From Basidiobolus ranarum (Eukaryota; Basidiobolomycota; Basidiobolomycetes; Basidiobolales), in contig JASJQH010006959.1 of the NCBI GenBank assembly GCA_040143965.1, positions 1-32,286 of the forward strand: a stretch of DNA of 32,286 nucleotides, in the 5' to 3' direction. The position numbers were made by a program, and so were the translations under genes. Each line of letters starts with the position of its first letter. Within the stretch, counting starts at the first letter, position 1. The notes under the pieces are model-generated. The model was given only the letters and a program-made list of their open reading frames with translations, had not been told where the DNA came from and searched no databases. Positions 9,553-19,300 of this stretch are shown one piece after another.

Positions 9553-11626
9553 TCATGATGGAACTGCGTACACTTCATGCACTTCACGATTGCCTTGACG
9601 ATCGATATGCTCCATTGCTTCATTAATCTTTCTGAAGAATCGATGTGGACCAACATGATCAATTAAACCAGAACGTGTAAACGTTTCCTTACAATTTTCA
9701 CGCAGTTTAACAAAGTAAACAATCACATCACGACGATGATAATCATCTACAATCTCGAGCAGAATTTGTGCTGCACTAGCATCGATCTCCGGCATATTAC
9801 CAACATCAAAGATAACGTAAGAGGCGGGTGCAATTCTTGGTTCTTCTGAAGGGTGAACATCATCATCACCAAATTGTTCCACTCTACGAAGACGATCTTT
9901 GAGTTGTCCAGTATTCGCAAAGAACAGAGCCTCTTGGATCTGAATCAATTGAACTCCTTGTACCTGTTCGGCTTCTGGATATTCCTTGATAGGTTTAAAT
10001 TTGTCCTCTCCAGGGATTTTCCCCATTATTAGGATCTTAGGTCTAGTGCTCTTTTTGATGACTAATAACAGCGATAGTCCAACAGAAGTGAATGTACCAG
10101 CCTCAATCGAGATTGCCATTGTAACAAGAAAAGTGATGGCCACCAATGCCAAGTCTCCCCAAGAACGCATATGGATGATGTAACGTAACTCTTTAGGTGC
10201 TTCAACCAAAAGTGACACTCCGGCTACGAAAATCAAAGACGAAAGGACCGCCTTCGGTAAGAATCGAAGCGATGGTAAGAAAAACGAAACCGCGACAAGG
10301 CCAATAATACCAGTCATAAAGCCAGAGAGCTGACTACGAGCTCCGACGTGGTTGTTTAATTTACTTCGAGCGACCGACCCGAAAGCTGGCCACGTTTGAA
10401 AGAGTGATCCAACGATATTGGCGATACCAAGTGCAACAAGCTCTCGATTGGGAGATACACTGTAATTGTGTTGAATAGCATATGTTTTTGTAATTGCGGC
10501 AGAAATCACGAAACCCATAATGGAGGTAAGAACGGCTGGAATCAAGACATCATGAATTCTACCCGCATCAAGAAGAGGAGGAATTCGGGGAGTGGGTATT
10601 TTGCCATGTTCTAAGGGGCCAAGGACCATGACACCGTCATCATCCCATCTGTAATGTTTACAGAAAATCGTAGATATAACACAAACAATGAGGAATTCGG
10701 GAACATATTGAAACCATTTGGTATTACTACGTCTCTTGAAGTATTGCATTGTGAACAGAAAGACTAACGATACACCGGATAACAATGCTGTCTGCCAGTG
10801 AATCTCTCCAATATTTTCAAGTATAAATAGAAATTTAGTAACGGTTGATCCTCCATGTTTACTACCCGCCAGTTTATCTAGACCCAATAGAGTAATTGAT
10901 TGACCGACAATGATGATTACGGCCAATGCAGTAATAAATCCTCGGAGCAAGGAACGAGATAAAATTGAATCAAGGAAGCCAACTCTAAATAATCCAAGTA
11001 AGAGAGTAAAAAAGCCAACCAGAAATCCAACCACTGTTACTGCTGCAATGGATTCAGCAAATATCTCATCAGGATCGGTCAAGTCTGAAGTCCTGATTGA
11101 GACTGCTGAACCAACCAGCATTGCGATAAGTGCTTCGGGTCCGATGGATATTTGTCTGTATAAGTATTGAAGGAGAGTTATATTCGACTGTCAAGACGAA
11201 TATATTTCAAATGTAACGTACCTGGAAGTACCAAAGAGGGCATAAACAATCAAGGGAACGCATGTAACATAAAGACCATACACAGGTGGTAAATGTACAA
11301 TAGCAGAAGCATAAGAAAGACCTTGAGGAATACTTAGGCAGGCAACTGTAAGGGCAGCAAGAAAATCCGAAGGAAATGTTTTCAAATCGTAGTTGGGAAC
11401 CCAGGAAAGACAAGGAACATAGTATCTCAAACGAGTATAGAATTTATTACTGTTTGCAACTTGCTGTTCTTGACTACTATTGTTGGAGCCTAAGATAAAG
11501 TTAGTACTAGAGACACGAAGGAGAAGCTTGAAAAGTCTAACCGTCGTATTGGTAACTATGCTGGGCAAAAGGCACAGTTTCGGAAGTGTAACTATCTGTA
11601 TCGGCTACACTGAATTTCCTTTCCAT
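9553..11626 (-). CDS. SulP family anion (sulfate) transporter with STAS domain, three exons
   Basis: Exons 11626-11542, 11489-11222 and 11155-9553 join to 651 residues. Intron 1 (52 bases) has a GTTAGA donor and a perfect TACTAAC branch site; intron 2 has 66 bases. The junction GTS|R-QISIGPEALIAMLVGS restores the SulP signature. The membrane core runs from about residue 60 to 490. The signature LVALGIANIVGSLFQTWPAFG is followed by GSVARSKLN. The cytosolic STAS domain occupies about 518-635 with the IDASAAQ loop near 575. It should import sulfate or a related oxyanion; specificity is not readable. The start at 11626 was preferred because the frame of the second exon has no ATG of its own and is closed by an upstream TAG. 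A TATATATC element lies about 40 bases upstream. Confidence 0.88.
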
Positions 11627-11660
11627 CTTGAGCTGTTCAGCTGAACGTGTAGAGAGAAAG

Positions 11661-11670
11661 ACGATATATA
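11661..11670 (-). promoter_or_regulatory. TATA-like element of the SulP gene
   Basis: TATATATCGT on the minus strand, about 35-45 bases before the proposed ATG at 11626. This supports that start. Confidence 0.35.
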
Positions 11671-12090
11671 GGACTGTTTAACGGAAACTAGAGAAGGAAA
11701 AGTTACGAATATTTTAGAGGGTAATGATGACCAGAACAATTTATATTGGTTATTTATGGAAAAGAGCATCTGTTACTCAAACTAAAAGTCGACCTCTTCG
11801 GTTCGGGTCAGCTGAGTATTTATATGACTAACATCTCTAACTTGAGCATTTAGATGGATGGTCACGTGTCGGGAATCAGGTTATTTATCAAGTGAACAAA
11901 CTAAACAACTTCACTCTTAGACTTAATCAAAGGCTGAATTCAATGGATATATAAATTATAAATCTAGATAAACATCCGAGGCTTCATGGTTTATTTTGAC
12001 CATATCCTTCTCTAATTCTCTCGATTCCCTCGATATTCTTCCTCGATACGCTTAGCAAAAATTACTTTTTCTAGTAAATTAGTACTGGGG

Positions 12091-12135
12091 AGGTAGGGTA
12101 GTTAAGGTTAGAGTTAGGCGTTAGGAGTTAGGGTT
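12091..12135 (+). repeat. Degenerate telomere-like tract
   Basis: A run of TAGGG, TTAAGG, TTAGAG, TTAGGCG, TTAGGAG and TTAGGG units over about 45 bases, 465-509 bases upstream of the SulP ATG. The decay suggests an old array. Confidence 0.55.
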
Positions 12136-12828
12136 GATGGATATCATTTATAAATGCGATTTCTTCTATATGTGAGCACAATTTATTGGAACAATAGAAT
12201 TATAATATAAATGTTAATTATATATGCTCTGGTGAGTCACCTATACGTATTTGGCAGTTGGGACTTGTTATTAAGCCAGACTTCGAACTGCCAGTAGAAG
12301 CTCTAGCATAATTCTCTCCTACACAGTGAATACCATGATTGTAAATCTCTAGCATTGTCAATGTTTCTCATTCACTAAATTTGACATGGTCGATGTTTCC
12401 CACGGCATTCGTATTAAATGATAGGAACAAGTTAGTTCAAAGTGGATACAGGATGTAGTTAACCTTCAATTTCACTTATATAGCATTTCGCATACAATGT
12501 ACCAGCTAATGTGCTTGTTAATAGTGAACCACTCTCACTCTATTGTTACCCTTGCCCCATACACGCCTTCTATTTAACAAATGGGCCTAGTATAAACAGA
12601 ATGTTCCAACTTGCTGTAGCTCCCACCCTCATAACAAGTTTAAAAACATTGAGGCTTAGCATTATGTTGAGAGGCTACTATTGGTGAACACCTAGTTAGT
12701 TGGATTTATTTGTTAAGTGGTCTCATGCTCATGCTCATCGCATCCCCACCCATATATTCTATTTGACGAAACAACCAGGGTAAAGGCGTAGAGCAAGGGT
12801 TGTAGTAGGTATTGAGTATATCTCGAGC

Positions 12829-13053
12829 TTATATTTTATGCAGATAATCATCGATAAGAAGCCAAGCATAATCTAGCATGTTGAATAGACTAGATTGCTC
12901 TCGAATGTCAGTATCATCATCCCGATTTAGTGCATAGTCTTGATTCTCATGGGAACGATATAGGCAGTGGAGGAAAATAAAAGGGAAAGGCAGAGCAGGC
13001 AAGAACAAGATAATATCTATCACAATCTCGGGAATTCTAAAAACTAGATGAAA
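12829..13053 (-). other. Unassigned open frame with one hydrophobic segment
   Basis: 75 codons open from a TGA to the stop at 12829. They encode a hydrophobic stretch (IVIDIILFLPALPFPFIFLH) and an acidic soluble tail ending LLIDDYLHKI. There is no in-frame ATG near the front, but a TTTTTAG acceptor-like site at about 13037 could make this a last exon. No upstream exon or family could be recognised. Confidence 0.15.
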
Positions 13054-13174
13054 TCACCCGAATTGACCTTCTGAATGTATCTAGATCAGTTCTGGCCTTT
13101 TAAAAGCATATGGGGATTACAAACATACGGAGATACATGTGACCTAGATCTATCCAACAACAAGTAGACTAGCT

Positions 13175-13374
13175 ATGACAGAATCTATGCCAGAATCTGC
13201 TAAGAAGACTCCAATAAGGGAATGGTTCAAATGCATCACATCTACTGTTTATTTGGTATGTTTAGTTCGTTGTCTAGGGTGGAAATTTCCTGTATAATTA
13301 AGAGCCACTATATTATCATGTATATATATCAGCTGGTTCACGTACTCACAGGTGTACAGTTGAAAATGGTATAA
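13175..13374 (+). CDS. Candidate small two-exon membrane microprotein, 40 residues
   Basis: ATG at 13175 opens 27 codons (13175-13255) that run into a GTATGT donor. A 77-base intron ends in ATCAG, and the next 14 codons (13333-13374) finish in phase at TAA. The product has a polar head (MTESMPESAKKTPIREW) and a hydrophobic tail (ITSTVYLLVHVLTGV), as in tail-anchored microproteins. It lies 147 bases from the 3' end of GPD1 and converges with it. A further donor-like GTATAA overlaps the end, so more exons are possible. I recognise no family. Confidence 0.3.
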
Positions 13375-13520
13375 TATATCGATGCGAATTAAGAATAAGA
13401 GAATGTAGTTTAGGATGAAGCTATAATCTTAGCCAGGTGCTTTCTCATAAGCGGTTTGGTAGCTAGTGATTAAAGAAATATCGTTCATTAGAGGCATATA
13501 CTGATTGGTGGTTGATGCGT

Positions 13521-15004
13521 TTATCGACTTACTTTACGACCATGTCCCTCTACAATAGTAGACGGAGCTGCGTTCTCATAAACAATTTGGTAAATCCCTG
13601 TGAACAAAGGAAACCTAATAGACAATGCCAGTTAGAATCATATATAGCATTAGCGAGGAAAATGTAGAAACTTACTCTTCGGTCATGTTCTTAGCTTTGA
13701 GGTATTCGTGGACTTCATGGGCAGCTAAAGTTCCTTGTAATTTTTGACCATTAAGCATCTCACGTTCAAGCTCATCAAATGATTTTCCAGTGATCACATG
13801 GGCTTCAGAAACTTTACGATTTCTACCACCAGCGCATGTAGTAATAAGATCGGCAACACCACAACTTTCGTAGAATGTCTCCTCTCTAACACCAGTCCAG
13901 AATGTGCAAGCAAATTGCTTCATCTCCATAAGGCCGATTCTCATAATGGCTGCTTTAGTGTTTTCACCAAGTCTAAAAGAATTCTAAAATGAATACCATA
14001 CAATGGAAATGGTGAATCAACTGTCTGTATGAGGCTTACTTTAGACCGTCGATAATTCCAGCACCAACAGCGACAATATTCTTTAAAGCACCACAAATTT
14101 CAACACCAGCTACATCGTCAACAACAGTAACTCTGAAGGTAGGAGTGTTGAAAAGCTTGTAAAAGACCTCTCCATCTTCGCTTCTGTTGGAGCCAATTGT
14201 AGTTTCGCAGAAATAACCTTCAGCTACTTCATTAGCGATGTTAGCACCAGATAGGACACTAACTTCAATATTAAGAGACTCGGCAATAGCTTGAGAAAAG
14301 AGTCTCAATCCAGTAGAAGAAGCATCAAGTCCCTAGAATCCGAATTTAAAATGCAAATAGATAAATATAATATTTACACCTCAATTATTCCACAAAAGGT
14401 AAATACCTTGATCAAAGAGATTGCCTTAGCGTCAGGTCTGATATTTCCGAGTAAAGTTTTACAAATTCCGTTCAAGAACTGAGGTTACAATAGTTTAGTA
14501 TCCAAGAAACCTGAAATAACGAAAAGTCCAAATTTATACTGACTTGATGAGGAACAACGAAAATCAAGGTGGTAGCATCTTTGACACACTCGAGCAAGTC
14601 AGGGACCGCAACAATACTTTCAGGAAGTTTGATACCGGGTAAATATCTTTAAAAATGTTAAGGTATAATACAGTTCAAGTGGACAAAAAATGCCTTCTAC
14701 TCGTTCTAAATGACTGTCTCTTGTGAAGTGAGAAAAGGATACTTGACATTCTCATGGTCGGTATTGATGATTTCAGTAAGTTTACGGTCGTTAACTATTT
14801 CCTCGAAAACCCACATTCTAACTTCGTTATCAAACTCAGGACATTCCAGGGCATTTTTACCAATGATTTTAGCAATAGCAGAACCCCTGTTTAGTTCAGT
14901 GGAGATTTTGTTAGCAACGGAAAGAAAATTAGAGGTCAAGGCCTCCCACAAACACTAACGCACCAATTTCCTGAACCGATCAAAGCGACTTTTTCTTGGG
15001 CCAT
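13521..15004 (-). CDS. GPD1: Glycerol-3-phosphate dehydrogenase (NAD+), seven exons
   Basis: Exons 15004-14964, 14886-14743, 14646-14544, 14478-14407, 14332-14040, 13972-13676 and 13614-13521 join in one frame to 347 residues; six introns of 61-96 bases. It reduces dihydroxyacetone phosphate to glycerol-3-phosphate with NADH, feeding glycerol, osmolyte and glycerolipid synthesis and cytosolic redox balance. The first junction rebuilds the dinucleotide fold GSGNWGSAIAKI. Later blocks are PGIKLP, FVVPHQF, the substrate-site [19 protein letters not shown] (Lys in ALKN is the conserved catalytic position), [15 protein letters not shown] and an RNRKVSEAH segment. The last exon encodes [11 protein letters not shown] and ends GHGRKVSR. 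No peroxisomal or mitochondrial presequence is seen. The final GTAAGT within the stop region could also be a donor, so a longer end is possible. Confidence 0.92.
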
Positions 15005-15090
15005 ATTTGAAGCGTAGTAGTAATGTAAGATTAGCACAGAAGAAGTGGCAAGATAAAACTATAGATTAGCAAGTTGAGCTTGGATGTCTC

Positions 15091-15100
15091 ATATTTATAC
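15091..15100 (-). promoter_or_regulatory. TATA-like element of GPD1
   Basis: GTATAAATAT on the minus strand, about 87-96 bases upstream of the GPD1 ATG. Confidence 0.3.
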
Positions 15101-15675
15101 AAGAGTCAGAGTATTGCATTGAATTAGTTATATCGATATATTAGCTACTAAGCTCAGCTCTAGTCCGATCTTGATAAAAATACACTAATCGGAGCTCTAT
15201 CAGAAGAATCCAATCCTAATCTGATGGGCGAAACTTGAGAGGTTCGGAATAATCCGGTATGGTTGAATTTCATGATATCATTATACTAAACAGGTCTTTT
15301 TGAATGAATGGAACTCCGAAGTTCAACTTGGTGAACCAAAATGGCAGCGGTTACTGTCAAGTAGAGAAATGACTGAATGTAGAAGTTTCATAGAGTTACG
15401 CTTACGCTCCCGCTACCGAACCGACCAAACCTCGCTATCGACCAACAGAACACCAATCCTGTAACACTGGAGTACTGCATGGCGTTTGACACAAGAATTG
15501 GTTGATATTCATATGCCATAAGATATTAGCACATGCAGCATTCCATCTGACCTGGAAAAAAGAGCCTGAGTGGTTTAGCCATATGCAAGTCAATCAGAAG
15601 TAATTAATTACCAAGGATGGGGTGGTCCCAGTTGGTGCCACGATGAGGAAATCTAAGTGGAGATACATTATTTAG

Positions 15676-15882
15676 TGCTCCCCTAGCAGTGGGTTGGAAT
15701 TGTCAGTTGGACTAAATGATTACAAATTTCCAATAAAATCACCCATCATCGATTTACCCATTTCCCACGAAGTGGACTTAAGGTTTGCATCTGTCAGATT
15801 TAGAGACCAACTGCAGTTGCATGTGCAAATATCCGATCAAATAGCACTCTGGGAAGACAGTCAAGGCCAATGCGAGTCATAA
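15676..15882 (+). pseudogene. Fragment resembling proteasome assembly chaperone 4
   Basis: An open frame after a TAG, without an ATG. Its end reads RFASVRFRDQLQLHVQISDQ followed by IALWED. This matches the order S-x-R-x-x-[DE]-Q-L-x-H-V-x-[IL]-[ST]-D-x-[IL]-x-L-W of the first strands of PSMG4/Pba4, with a two-residue shortening. The rest of that fold (LAVAM, SLLG, LARKT motifs) is not found downstream, where all frames are full of stops. An AG acceptor (CCCCTAG, 15680-15686) could precede it. It could be a broken copy, an exon whose partners I missed, or a chance likeness. Confidence 0.18.
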
Positions 15883-16354
15883 CCAGTTACTTCATATTTC
15901 ACAATATAACCAAAGGTATCTTCATTTCATGTGACGAGTTATTTATCTTGTTAATCTGCTCTAATAACCCTTAATCTCTCTAATTGCTTGAAATGCCTTA
16001 ATTGATTATTAACTTTGATGCTGATTAGAATATTAGCTTGATGTTAGATAATCAGTCGATGGCTTAATATATCATCGCTCACTAAAAAAGACTCATCAAC
16101 TTTATTGACTTAAATATGTATCGGGTTTCCACCCATCCAAGGATACTGTTTACTGATAGGCTAATGGAATGGGTCGTGAAGGATCGTCGTGTCACAAACC
16201 CATGAGGTTGCAAACAGCCTTTAGTCATGTCAAAGGATTTGTTCTGGCTTGGCTCGGCACGCGGGAATACAAATGTTATAATACAAAACTCAAGCAATCA
16301 ATGAGCGGTTGTTTGGTGATACATTGTAGCTTTAGCAGAGTAATCCACACGTTC

Positions 16355-19300
16355 TCACAAATCCAAGATATGATCTAACTGTTTTAATAAATCTACAGTT
16401 CGCTGTCTCGGGTCAATTGCTTCCATTGTCTCTAGCTCCCATCCGCTCCCAGAAGATTTGAGAGTGTACTTGAAATGATAGTAAACAAGAAATGTTAATT
16501 ACTACAATAAAACCAAATATGCACAAGAGCATTACCTTGAAAGTCACTTGTCTCATACAAGAAACGAACAAGTCCGAGAAATGATCCCATTCTGGTTGTA
16601 GCATAGGTAAAAAGAAGTCGTCTGCATTAGAGTCAATTTGCGTAATGTCTATTAGTGTTGTGAAAAATATCGTATAATCTTCATCATCTGTTGGTGAGGC
16701 TGTGCTCTTTTCATGCGTAGTATTTTGATCTTGCAGCCAACTTAGATACTTATCGTAGAGTGACTGAGGGTCTATTAGACTCGCTGTCATCAGAATTGCA
16801 TTGATTTTTAGAATTGGTGTTGCTCTATTCACGGTTAGGATAGGGTACACTTTTTCTTGCTTAAATTGAACAAACTTTTTAACAAAAGCTTGCAAGTCTG
16901 CAACCTTCAGCGGTACTTGTAAATCGAGGGTTTCGAGATTACTGTGTACTTGTGCATCTGCCAATTTGTCTATTACTTTGAAACTTTGGCGGTTGATACT
17001 TGTAAACCAAATCTGAACGCCATCATCAATACAAAGTGCAATGTCGTTGGATGTCTTTGAAGCTTCGCTCACGATACTGACATTAATAATAGACCCAGTG
17101 ATTACTTTAGGGGATGATTGCTCATGATACGATCCAGGAATAGGTCGTATACAGGGTGTGACAAGCACGTTGTGAGCCGAGTTGGACGGTAAACTCTGAA
17201 CACTTGCATTAGGAAGCTCAGCTCTCATAATTAAAGGTGTTAAAACGTAGGGAGCAGGTGACTGCGTCAACAAGTCGGTATGTGTTACATTGCTGTGCTC
17301 AGGGATATCCTCCGTGTAGGCTATTAGCCTTTTCACGTGCTCTGGATTTCTAATAGATCGGTGTCAAACATTGGTAGTTGAGTAGAAGTTGACATTCTTT
17401 GGATCACGTACCTTTTCGTCCAGTCCTCTATAGATAATCCAGTTTGCCTCAGATGAGCGATGCGCGTGAAAGGTTTGATTTCTGTGTCTTGAGTAACAGA
17501 TAATACATGAACATTACGTACAGGATCTTTTCGTATATACAACAAATTTACAAATCCTACAATATCATTCGGCTGAAGGTGCCAAAGTTAATGTGAGATG
17601 ATCAAAGGGTTGGTAGCAGAGTGTAAAGAATACCTTTAAATGCCCCGCTTTGCCATTTGTATTAATCTGAATAACGTTTTGTGAGCAATCCGACGCAAAT
17701 ATAGAGATGTCTTGAAGACGGTTATCTGAATGATTCGAGAAGCAATTAACAGAAAGCACAACCAGTGCCATATCAGCTTCTTGGCCTCGGTTAAACTCAT
17801 CAAGTTTAATGCATCCTATCGCTTCTCTAGGAGAGAATAGTGACTCAGATCTGGCTTCTGAAGAGATGGATGTTTCTTTCCAGCTAGTAGTCCTTGTTGC
17901 TGTCAAATGGATTTGTTTTCGAAGTGAGAAAGATGATATTGTTTTGTTCGATGCGGACAGTGAATAAACCTATAGATATACGTTGTTAATGTGCACTCTC
18001 CAGCCACATCAGCTAATCCAGACTTACTTTGTAGCGATGCCCTTCTAAAAGCATATCATAGGTGCTCAGATCTGGCCTCCATATGGTTATAGTAGCCTCA
18101 CCAGGATAGTTGGATACGGAGCAGTCACATACTCGTATTTTAAAAAAGGGGACCACATTCCTTTTATGCTTTGAGCTCTAGCATACAGTAAATAATCAGG
18201 AACAGATATAAATTGAACAGAATTGCTGGAAGAGTTTACCTCTAAGCGCTCATTGATTTCCTGCATCATTTCACTTCGTTGTTGCTCTTTGTTTTGGAGC
18301 ATATATTGTTCTAGTCGTACCTTTTGAGTGGGGGTCAAATTTTCGAGGAATCCAGCTGGATCAAGCTGATTCGACATTTCCTCATAAAGTTCCTGGCCAC
18401 TTTCTATGTTTTCGACATTTTTTTTCTTTCCTGAGGGTTTCGACGTGGAAGTTTTTTTATCTAAGGTATATCGATCCAAGAGGGTGCGAGCTTCTGCAGC
18501 AATTTGGTCCTACGAAATTGACAGTCAGTTCATGTTTGATAAGGACAAAAATCTACATTAACATCAAACCTGGTTTTCTCTTTCCTTTACTTCTTCATCC
18601 TTTGCATTTCGAAAGACTTTTGAACCATCTGGCTGAATTTCCATGTAACACATAGGATATTTGCGCATCACAATCACATCGACACAGGGGATGAGGCCTC
18701 CCTCAGCAGATATAGCACCAAGAGAGACCTTAAATGAGCTCCTACAGTATCCAAGCTTAGCATCCCATAGGGCAATCCTACAACTATTTGAAGATATTTT
18801 GAGGCAAGTGGATTCACTGACTTCTAAAGCTGGTGTTGCTTCAGTAGAGCCAACTAACTAAGTTGAAATGATATGTTAAGCTTAATTCTAGTGCAAGTTA
18901 TATTTCATATGCTTACTCGTGCGCCAACTATAGATAGTTTGTAACCAATCTGTAATTTTTTGGAGTCGATAGCCCGCTGGAGAGGTTTATCTATATGCGT
19001 TCGTAATGAATACCAACCATCGGTCAACTCAAGTACATACTTTGAAGGAGCTTGAATTGCATCATCTAAGTAAATGATTAATGTTTGTGAGAAATCTGCT
19101 TTAAGGTGAAATTCTCAGGGAAATAGGCACATCGTATACCTGTTACAGCTTCGGCTCTATTATTGTTCGTATCAAGGGATTTATTTTCAATTATTGCTGA
19201 AACACAAAGTACCATCGGCTTAGCAGGTGAATCATCCCGTTCTATTATCCGTTTCAATGCCGACCGATGACCGAGATTAATTTCTTTTTCATATCTAGAT

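Larger units (their letters stand above)
11671..13174. other. Long intergenic region
   Basis: About 1.5 kb with no recognised gene. It contains a degenerate TTAGGG-type tract at 12091-12135, a TCATGC triplication near 12723-12740, and a minus-strand open frame (13053-12829, listed separately). The rest is AT-rich with no clear structure. Confidence 0.45.
15005..16354. other. Intergenic region between GPD1 and BRCA2
   Basis: About 1.35 kb. The left side is the GPD1 promoter. A plus-strand open frame at 15676-15882 has a protein-like look (listed separately). From 15890 to 16080 the sequence is AT-rich, with many stops in all frames. Beyond that is the 3' flank of BRCA2. No RNA gene was recognised. 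Confidence 0.45.

Noticed and set aside
12252-12293. GGCAGTT...AACTGCC inverted repeat
   Set aside because: It has only seven paired bases, separated by about 28, which is expected by chance.
17333-17545. BRCA2 ending at the in-frame TGA near 17333, with 17336-16413 as a separate gene
   Set aside because: Reading on past 17412 gives no domain likeness. An intron (17350-17411, GTACGT to TTAG) keeps the frame into a long exon that has no early ATG of its own, so one gene is the simpler reading.
18087-18479. A frameshift within BRCA2 OB2 near 18150
   Set aside because: The apparent shift disappears with a 62-base intron (18178-18239) that joins ERLE to SSKHKRNVVPFFKIRV, matching the family.
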